This document shows positions 5,825-11,401 of a DNA stretch of 11,401 bases, piece by piece. Position 1 is the first letter of the stretch; each line of letters starts with the position of its first letter. A model generated the notes under the pieces. That model had not been told where the DNA came from, ran no database searches, and saw only the letters and a list, made by a program, of their open reading frames with translations. Location: NCBI GenBank assembly GCA_029571495.1, contig JAKPSO010000625.1, forward strand, positions 1-11,401, read 5' to 3'. The position numbers were made by a program, and so were the translations under genes. Source of the DNA: Pseudomonadota bacterium (GTDB taxonomy: Bacteria; Pseudomonadota; Gammaproteobacteria; Burkholderiales; Casimicrobiaceae).

Positions 5825-7684
5825 GTTCGATAAAACTCGGTCGCCCAAGTACGCGATGATTTGATCCACAGCGTCGTCGGCGCTGCCTATGCTGGTATCG
5901 ATGCGAACGTCGGGGGTTTCAGGGGCCTCGTACGCCGAGTCAATGCCGGTGAAATTCGGCAACTCACCGTTACGGGCTTTACGGTACAGACCCTTTGGAT
6001 CGCGCGCTTCCGCTATCGCAAGCGGCGCGTCAATGTGAACTTCGATAAATTCGTGCGGCTCAAACAATTCGCGTGCGAAGCGGCGTTCGTTGCGAAATGG
6101 TGAAATAAATGCAGTGATGACTATGAGTCCGGCGTCGACCATGAGTCTGGCAACTTCGGCCACACGTCGTACGTTTTCCACGCGATCAGCGGCGGTAAAA
6201 CCCAAATCCTTGTTCAAGCCGTGACGGATATTGTCGCCGTCAAGCACATACGTATGCCTTCCGTCGGCGTACAAGCGTTTCTCGAGCAAATTCGCAATCG
6301 TCGATTTTCCGGCGCCGGAAATTCCCGTGAGCCACAGAACACAGGGACGTTGTCGCTTAATCTTGGCGTGGGCGATCTTGTCAATTTCTAGCGCCTGCCA
6401 CCGCAAATTAGTTGATCGGCGCAAAGCAAAATTAATCATCCCCGCAGCGACTGTGTCACAGCTCAAGCGATCCACGAGAATAAACGAACCATTGTCGCGA
6501 TTGCTTTGATAAGCGTCGAACGCAATCGTGCTGCTGATGTGCAACTCAGCGCTAGCGATTTCGTTCATGGCGAGCGTCTCGCATGCGATGTGCGCAAGGT
6601 TGACCGGATCAAATTTGTGCTTAATGCGCGTGACCGTTGCAATCGCGGTGCGCGTGGCGATCCTTAGCTCGTATTCACGTCCCGGCAGGAGCGCAGCGTC
6701 GCTCATCCATACCAACGAAACATCGAACTGAGACGCGAGTTGTGCTGGAGAGTCAGCGTGGCAAATCAAATCTCCACGGGACACGTCGATCTTCTCCTCC
6801 AGCTCAAGCATCACGGCACTTTCGGCGCTCGCCCACGGCGTGTCGCCACCTTTGGCTACCAGCCGACGAACGGTACCTCTTTGGCCCGACGGTTGCACGC
6901 AGATGACGTCTCCTGGCCGCACCGTGCCGCTCGTGACGGTACCGCAGTAGCCCCGAAAGCCCGCGTCAGCGCGCACCACCGATTGCACTGGGATTCGTAG
7001 CGGCGCAAAAGCACGATCATCGTCGATGACAGCAGCGCGCTCAAGTGCCTGGAGGAGTGTCACGCCGTGGTACCAAGGCATGTTTGCTCCGCGGTTAACG
7101 ACGTTGTCGCCAGCGGTGCCCGACACCGGTATGACCAAGAACGAGGTCAAACGCAAGTCGCGGCCAAGGATTTCACATTGCGCCGCAATACTTTCGAACA
7201 CAGATTCGCTATACGCAACTCGATCCATTTTTGTGACGGCGAACACTACGGTACGAATGCGCATCAAGCCTACGATAAAAGCATGACGACGCGTCTGCGT
7301 TTGTATGCCGTGGGTTGCGTCAATCAATACGATCGCGAGATCGGCCGTCGATGCGGCCGTGACCATGTTGCGCGTGTATTGTTCATGGCCCGGCGCGTCG
7401 CCGACGATGTAGCGCCTTTGCGGCGTCGAAAAATACCGATACGACACGTCAATCGTGATTCCCTGCTCGCGTTCCGCTTCCAGCCCGTCAAAGAGCAGCG
7501 AATAGTCCAATTCAACACCACGCTGCGTCGAGTCGCGCCGGAGCTGTTGAAGTTGATCTTGCGGCACGGCCCCGCAATCGAACAACAAACGTCCGACGAG
7601 CGTGCTTTTTCCGTCGTCGACGCTGCCGCAGGTGATGAATCGCAACGTACGCGCCGCACCAACGTCTTGCGCAACGCCGCTCAA
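5822..7684 (-). CDS. cysNC: Bifunctional sulfate adenylyltransferase large subunit/APS kinase (CysN-CysC fusion)
   Basis: This 620-residue cytoplasmic protein uses GTP hydrolysis to drive APS formation with CysD, then phosphorylates APS to PAPS. The N-terminal GTPase has the P-loop GSVDDGKST (20-28), DAPGH (96-100) and a G4 motif TKMD (151-154) in place of the usual NKMD. EF-Tu-like beta-barrel domains follow to about residue 435. The APS kinase part starts near 440, with P-loop GISGAGKST (454-462), LDGDNIRHGLN (481-491), SPFR (528-531), DPKGLYRKAR (562-571) and NFTGIDSAYEAPE (577-589). Translation appears to begin at TTG (7684), because a strong GGGAGGG ribosome site lies about 7 nt upstream, the TTGA overlaps the cysD stop codon, and there is no ATG before the P-loop. 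Fused CysNC (NodQ-like) proteins are known in proteobacteria. The fusion and tight coupling favour PAPS as the product. Confidence 0.95.
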   Translation of the reverse strand: MSGVAQDVGAARTLRFITCGSVDDGKSTLVGRLLFDCGAVPQDQLQQLRRDSTQRGVELDYSLLFDGLEAEREQGITIDVSYRYFSTPQRRYIVGDAPGHEQYTRNMVTAASTADLAIVLIDATHGIQTQTRRHAFIVGLMRIRTVVFAVTKMDRVAYSESVFESIAAQCEILGRDLRLTSFLVIPVSGTAGDNVVNRGANMPWYHGVTLLQALERAAVIDDDRAFAPLRIPVQSVVRADAGFRGYCGTVTSGTVRPGDVICVQPSGQRGTVRRLVAKGGDTPWASAESAVMLELEEKIDVSRGDLICHADSPAQLASQFDVSLVWMSDAALLPGREYELRIATRTAIATVTRIKHKFDPVNLAHIACETLAMNEIASAELHISSTIAFDAYQSNRDNGSFILVDRLSCDTVAAGMINFALRRSTNLRWQALEIDKIAHAKIKRQRPCVLWLTGISGAGKSTIANLLEKRLYADGRHTYVLDGDNIRHGLNKDLGFTAADRVENVRRVAEVARLMVDAGLIVITAFISPFRNERRFARELFEPHEFIEVHIDAPLAIAEARDPKGLYRKARNGELPNFTGIDSAYEAPETPDVRIDTSIGSADDAVDQIIAYLGDRVLSN

Positions 7685-8583
7685 AAGTAGCCCTCCCGCT
7701 TCTTTTGCTCCATCGAACTTGAAACATCGCGATCGATCAGGCGCCCCTGCCGTTCCGAATCGCTACTTTGCGCTAGCTCATCTATGACTTCTTGCACTGT
7801 ACTCGCGGTGGATTCCACCGCGCCCGTGAGCGGGTAGCAGCCCAAGGTCCGAAAACGTACCGTCTTTTCAACGACTCGTTCACCCGGTTCAAGGCGCATG
7901 CGTTCGTCGTCAACCATCAGCCAAGTACCGCCGCGATGAACGACCGGGCGGGACTTGGCGAAGTACAGAGGTACGACGGGAATCCCCTCACGCGCGATGT
8001 AGCGCCAAACGTCTATTTCTGTCCAATTGGAAAGCGGAAAAGCGCGCACCGACTGCCCGGGCTGGCAACGCGTATTGAACACGCGCCACAACTCGGGGCG
8101 CTGCATTTTTGGGTCCCAGACTTGCGACGAGGATCGGAACGAGAGCACGCGTTCTTTTGCGCGTGAACGCTCCTCGTCACGGCGCGCACCACCGAAGGCC
8201 GCATCGAATCCGTGGGTAGCCAAAGCCTGTTTCAGGCCCTGTGTCTTCCACAGCAGGGTGTGGACTTCCGATCCATGCTCGAACGGGTTGATACTGCGTT
8301 CAACGGCGAGTGGATTTTTGTGAACGATAAGCTGGATGTCGGACTGCGCAGCGACTTGATCCCGCACTTCGTACATCGCGCGGAACTTCCACGTCGTGTC
8401 GACGTGAAGCAGCGGAAATGGAAGTGACGCCGGAAAGAACGCCTTACGAGCGAGATGTAACAAAGTCGCGCTGTCTTTCCCAATCGAGTACAACAGCACG
8501 GGACGCTCGAACGTCGCAAATACCTCACGGATGATGTAGATGCTTTCCGCCTCCAGCCGTTCAAGATGAGAAAGAGCACTCAT
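7681..8583 (-). CDS. cysD: Sulfate adenylyltransferase small subunit
   Basis: CysD is the catalytic subunit of ATP sulfurylase, joining sulfate and ATP to give APS and pyrophosphate with the CysN GTPase. At 300 residues it matches the E. coli length (302). The PP-loop SIGKDS is at about 33-38, followed by LLHLARKAFFP. The family signature RRDEERSRAKERVLSFR is at about 134-150. WRVFN, FPLSNWTEIDVWRYI and the C-terminal KKREGYF also match CysD proteins. The ATG at 8583 is chosen because CysD homology begins there; the open frame extends 56 codons upstream into the sulfatase-like gene without any family similarity. It begins 10 bases after the sulfatase-like stop, with GGTGG close upstream, and ends overlapping the cysNC start by 4 bases. 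Confidence 0.96.
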   Translation of the reverse strand: MSALSHLERLEAESIYIIREVFATFERPVLLYSIGKDSATLLHLARKAFFPASLPFPLLHVDTTWKFRAMYEVRDQVAAQSDIQLIVHKNPLAVERSINPFEHGSEVHTLLWKTQGLKQALATHGFDAAFGGARRDEERSRAKERVLSFRSSSQVWDPKMQRPELWRVFNTRCQPGQSVRAFPLSNWTEIDVWRYIAREGIPVVPLYFAKSRPVVHRGGTWLMVDDERMRLEPGERVVEKTVRFRTLGCYPLTGAVESTASTVQEVIDELAQSSDSERQGRLIDRDVSSSMEQKKREGYF

Positions 8584-8593
8584 GCCACCGGCG

Positions 8594-10858
8594 TCATTTC
8601 GCTGGCACGGACGATTGTTTCTGGGGTAGCCCGCGACGGTTTCCCGGGTCCTCAATACTCGCCAAGAGGGTCGTGAACTCGGGCATTTCCCGCAGCGATA
8701 CCAGATCACGATCTTCGCGTGCAAATGCTGCGACGCTAGGTTCTCGCTCAATGGCGTCGCGCAGGCGCTGCAACGCCTCTAGCGGGCGCTTTTCGACTGC
8801 GTGAAGACATGCTTCGTTGTAGAAACCCTGCCAGCTTTCACGCGACGCCTTTTCGGCACGAACAAAATAATCGAGCGCAGCGGTCGGATCGTTCGTGTAG
8901 CGCGCAGCCAAGCCCGCTTGAATCAGCGCGCGATAGTCGCGCGGGTTCTTTTCGATCGCACGTTTGTAATGCTTAAGAGCGCCCGCGAAGTCACTGCGAT
9001 CAAAAAGCATGTCGCCTAAACGACGCATCGCCAACGGAAAGGCAGGATCAATCTTCAGCGCTTCTTCGTGGAACGCAGCCGCTTGCTTTTCGTCACCGCG
9101 CAAAAGTGCCACCATTCCCAAGTTCGTAATCGCTTCGACAAACCCCGGCGACTTGACAAGCGTCGCCTTGAAGAATGTCTCGGCCTCATTTAGCTTGCCA
9201 ACGCGCATTTCGAGAACGCCCAACATCAGCAGCGCTCGAGCTTGTTCACCGTCGAACTGAAGAACCTTAAGATACTCCTCTTTAGCTTCCGCGATCCGCT
9301 GTTGCTGCAACAGCGTGAGCGCTAGGACACTGCGCGCGGAAGAGTGCGCCGGAAATTGGGTGAGGATTTCGCGAAGTAACCGTTCCGACTCGCCCCATTC
9401 TTCACGCTGCGCGAAGTGCCTCGCTTCCTCAAGTTTGGCGTAAATTTTTATGCCGTCTTTGGGGTCGATACCCGCCATACTTTTTCGCTCATTCGCCCCC
9501 TGTAAGTAGCCCAATGACTGCAATGCATCGAGCGTCTCTTTGGTCATCGGGTTGTCGGTGGATGCGACCGCGAACTGGGCACTTTCCTTTAGCACCCCGT
9601 CAAGCGCCCGCTCCAAGTCGATGTGTCGGTTGTCTTTGCTTGGGTAGAGATTAGTGAGTTCTTGCGGGTCGGAGGCCAAGTCATAGAGCTCTGGACGTGG
9701 CGCGCGGATGTACTTGTACCCGTCCAAACGAATCCCTTGCAGCGGTGCCATGCCAAAACCGACTTCCGCGAGAAGCGACTCTGAGTATTGCGGAAGCGAG
9801 GTCGTGCCCCACCATCGTCCGATCAGGGGAATGAGGCTCGTGCCCTGCGTCAGGCCTTCCCATGGCTGTTGCAGCACGTCTAGCACCGTGGGAACCAAGT
9901 CAACATGTCGCACCGGCCCATCGTAAACCTTACGTGCAGGGATCACGCCGGGCAAACGCATGATGAGCGGCACGTGGAGCGTGGCGTCGTAGATGAAGAT
10001 CGCGTGAGTCTTTTCCTCGTGCTCCCCCAAACTTTCACCGTGATCCGCAGTCAGGATAACGAGCGTGTTTTCCAACTCTCCTGCATCGCGAAGCGCATCA
10101 AAAAGACGCGTCAATTGCCTGTCGACGAACGCGATTTCGGCGTCATACGGCGAGATTGTCCGCTGTGCCGCCCAAGCCGGTGCGCGATACGGTTGATGCG
10201 GGTCGAACAGGTGCACCCACGCAAAAAACGGTTGCTTGGGCGAACTGCTGGCCGCGCTGCGGCCAGTGAACCACTGCAAAACCTTGTCAATGGTCTTGTG
10301 CGCCTGACGCTCACGAATCATGAACATTTTTGGGTCGGCCTCCGCCCAGAGGTCATCGTCGTAAGTGTCGAATCCTTGATTGAGCATGTACCGCCGGTGA
10401 AGCACCACCGCCGAAACCCAGGCGTGTGTCTCGTAACCCAGATCCTTTAGGCGCTCCGCAAGCGTTTTGGCGTCCGCACCGAGCGCGTAGGCGCCGTTGT
10501 CACGAACGCCATGGGCGGGCGGATAAAGTCCAGTCATCATGCTGGCATGGGAAGGCAAGGTGATCGGTGCAGACGAAATGGCGTTCGCGAACCGTGTCCC
10601 TTCTGCCGCAAGACGATCCATCGTCGGCGTCTTTGCGAGGCCGTGCCCGTAGCTTCCGAGATGGTCCGCGCGCAATGTATCGACGGTGATCAGCAGCACA
10701 TTTGGTTTCTTGTCGCGCCGATCCGCGCAGCCGGACAGCAGAGCACACGTCACCAGTAAGAAGACGAGTAGTGCTCTACAAACGCTAGCGATGCGTCTAG
10801 TCGCGTCAATTCGACGGCGAAGCATTGACCAAAAAAACAACAATCCACTACAGTGCAT
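8594..10858 (-). CDS. Sulfatase-fold (alkaline phosphatase superfamily) lipoprotein with C-terminal TPR repeats
   Basis: A 754-residue predicted envelope protein. An Arg-rich start and hydrophobic stretch (about 28-43) end in LLSGC (Cys44), a lipobox. A sulfatase-like hydrolase domain spans about 50-410: NVLLITVDTLRADHLGSYG (53-71) with metal ligand Asp60, SAPITLPSHASMMTGLYP (96-113) and TADHGESLGEHEEK (270-283) with Asp272/His273. The nucleophile position is Thr100 in TLPSH, not Cys or Ser in the C/S-x-P-x-R motif needed for formylglycine. A true sulfatase is therefore doubtful; Thr-nucleophile members include phospho- and phosphoethanolamine transferases. From about 470 to 710 tandem TPR-like helices follow (for example NLGMVALLRGDEKQAAAFHE), suggesting partner binding. 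It heads the cysD-cysNC run. An ATG at 10825 would give a more standard signal peptide with the lipobox Cys at residue 33. The substrate is unknown. Confidence 0.85.
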   Translation of the reverse strand: MHCSGLLFFWSMLRRRIDATRRIASVCRALLVFLLVTCALLSGCADRRDKKPNVLLITVDTLRADHLGSYGHGLAKTPTMDRLAAEGTRFANAISSAPITLPSHASMMTGLYPPAHGVRDNGAYALGADAKTLAERLKDLGYETHAWVSAVVLHRRYMLNQGFDTYDDDLWAEADPKMFMIRERQAHKTIDKVLQWFTGRSAASSSPKQPFFAWVHLFDPHQPYRAPAWAAQRTISPYDAEIAFVDRQLTRLFDALRDAGELENTLVILTADHGESLGEHEEKTHAIFIYDATLHVPLIMRLPGVIPARKVYDGPVRHVDLVPTVLDVLQQPWEGLTQGTSLIPLIGRWWGTTSLPQYSESLLAEVGFGMAPLQGIRLDGYKYIRAPRPELYDLASDPQELTNLYPSKDNRHIDLERALDGVLKESAQFAVASTDNPMTKETLDALQSLGYLQGANERKSMAGIDPKDGIKIYAKLEEARHFAQREEWGESERLLREILTQFPAHSSARSVLALTLLQQQRIAEAKEEYLKVLQFDGEQARALLMLGVLEMRVGKLNEAETFFKATLVKSPGFVEAITNLGMVALLRGDEKQAAAFHEEALKIDPAFPLAMRRLGDMLFDRSDFAGALKHYKRAIEKNPRDYRALIQAGLAARYTNDPTAALDYFVRAEKASRESWQGFYNEACLHAVEKRPLEALQRLRDAIEREPSVAAFAREDRDLVSLREMPEFTTLLASIEDPGNRRGLPQKQSSVPAK

Positions 10859-10882
10859 GAATTTCGCGCTCGATTCGCTTCA

Positions 10883-10911
10883 ATATTTTCGACTTGACCT
10901 TGTCATTACAA
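10883..10911 (-). promoter_or_regulatory. Candidate sigma-70 promoter for the sulfatase-like/cysD/cysNC operon
   Basis: On the minus strand TTGTAA (10911-10906) and AAATAT (10888-10883) are separated by exactly 17 bases. The predicted transcription start would be about 15-20 bases before the ATG at 10858. Both hexamers match consensus at about four of six positions. The AT-rich setting makes chance matches likely, so this is a moderate-to-low call. Confidence 0.35.
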
Positions 10912-10921
10912 CACTTATTAA
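10894..10921 (+). promoter_or_regulatory. Candidate sigma-70 promoter for the exported-protein gene
   Basis: TTGACC (10894-10899) and TATTAA (10916-10921) are spaced by 16 bases on the plus strand. The -35 is close to consensus. It interleaves with the candidate minus-strand promoter, so one bound factor could influence both directions. It predicts a leader of roughly 70-75 bases before the ATG at 11002. Confidence 0.4.
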
Positions 10922-10943
10922 CTAAGATTATTCTCATTAATAA
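10915..10943. repeat. 7-bp AT-rich inverted repeat in the divergent promoter region
   Basis: TTATTAA (10915-10921) and TTAATAA (10937-10943) are exact reverse complements with a 15-nt spacer. The left arm overlaps the candidate -10 of the plus-strand gene. It could be an operator for a dimeric regulator, but AT-rich repeats arise easily by chance. Confidence 0.3.
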
Positions 10944-11001
10944 AGCGCTCGTGCAGGTCAGATTGCGGTAGCGGCTTAGATCACATTCTCGGGGTCAAAA
11001 T

Positions 11002-11401
11002 ATGATGAACACAAATCACGGGCGTTTCGTCCGTCGCGCGGTGGCCATTGCGCTACTGGTCACCTACGGCAGTGCTTCCATTGCCGCGGTCTCGGTTTCG
11101 GAAAGCGGTTCGCTCAAGCGAGCGGCTGGTGTGGTCAAACCCGCTAAGCACCCGGGCGTTTCCACGGCGGCGACTGGCAGCGTTGCATTGACCGATGCTA
11201 GCGGCCTGAAGTGGTTCGTGAACACGAACGTCACGTTTAGTACGTCAAGCTCTGCGTCTGCCGCGGTCAGCGAGGCCTCGTACACTGGCCCCGTCAGCGC
11301 GGATACCTCCGCCGGCGGATTCATTTCGGACACGCTGAACGATGCCTTTGACGGTGCTAGCACGGTCTGCGCGTCGTTGACCTCGACGGCAAGCTGTTCG
11401 A
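11002..11401 (+). CDS. Exported Ser/Thr/Ala-rich protein of unknown function (3' end cut by window)
   Basis: The visible 133 codons begin at the ATG at 11002 (a second ATG follows immediately) and stay open to the right edge. The N terminus has basic residues (GRFVRRA), then a hydrophobic core (VAIALLVTYGSASIAAV), a typical Sec signal peptide likely cleaved near residue 28-30. After that the chain is rich in Ser, Thr, Ala, Gly and Val, with short beta-prone segments such as LKWFVNTNVTFSTSSS and SEASYTGPVSADTSAGGF. Two cysteines appear near the end (TVCASLTSTASCS), possibly a disulfide pair. I do not recognise the family; a secreted or surface-exposed beta-rich protein is the best description. 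It is divergent from the sulfatase-like lipoprotein gene, sharing a 143-base promoter region. A 99-codon opposite-strand frame here is an artefact. Confidence 0.65.
   Translation, partial: MMNTNHGRFVRRAVAIALLVTYGSASIAAVSVSESGSLKRAAGVVKPAKHPGVSTAATGSVALTDASGLKWFVNTNVTFSTSSSASAAVSEASYTGPVSADTSAGGFISDTLNDAFDGASTVCASLTSTASCS

Noticed and set aside
8584..8751. 56-codon N-terminal extension of CysD
   Set aside because: It overlaps the end of the sulfatase-like gene in another frame and lacks CysD similarity, which begins at the ATG at 8583.
11064..11363. A 99-codon minus-strand frame at the right end
   Set aside because: It is antisense to the exported-protein gene, whose signal peptide is clear. 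The antisense translation has no recognisable feature.

Overview
The window looks like chromosomal DNA of a betaproteobacterium, most likely Burkholderiales or a close relative. This rests on the type of each protein: a thioredoxin-reductase-like ferredoxin-NADP reductase, a short CysE, an ECF sigma/anti-sigma pair with a COG4315-type lipoprotein, and a CysD plus fused CysN-CysC. Base composition is moderately GC-rich by eye. The taxonomic call is inference. Coding density is high and nearly everything is on the minus strand. The exceptions are a MarR-type regulator and a secreted protein cut by the right edge. I see no tRNA, rRNA, CRISPR array, insertion sequence or integrase. No gene-free stretch exceeds about 190 bases.

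Layout from left to right. (1) 1-869, minus: 3'-truncated ferredoxin/flavodoxin-NADP reductase. (2) 975-2763, minus: a compact operon read as lipoprotein, ECF sigma factor, membrane anti-sigma factor; the last two overlap by 11 bases. (3) 2906-3661, minus: serine acetyltransferase CysE. (4) 3848-4333, plus: MarR-family regulator, divergent from cysE, with inverted repeats over a candidate promoter. (5) 4334-4497: a convergent gap holding three hairpins. (6) 4498-5694, minus: M20-family amidohydrolase. (7) 5822-10858, minus: an operon-like run of a sulfatase-fold TPR lipoprotein, cysD and cysNC. The junctions are 10 bases and a 4-base overlap, and the run ends in a perfect 12-bp inverted repeat. 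(8) 10859-11001: an AT-rich divergent promoter region. (9) 11002-11401, plus: start of an unrecognised exported protein.

How the genes work together. CysD and CysN-CysC convert sulfate and ATP to APS and then PAPS. CysE makes O-acetylserine, the carbon acceptor for sulfide in cysteine synthesis, but it is in a separate transcription unit. No PAPS reductase, sulfite reductase or sulfotransferase gene is visible, so the fate of PAPS (assimilation or sulfation) cannot be settled here. The most unusual item is the gene heading the PAPS operon. It has an alkaline-phosphatase/sulfatase-fold domain whose nucleophile position is Thr, not the Cys/Ser needed for formylglycine. That domain is joined to a TPR tail behind a lipoprotein-like signal. 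It faces a divergent gene for an exported Ser/Thr/Ala-rich protein. A cell-surface modification function for this locus is a reasonable but untested hypothesis.
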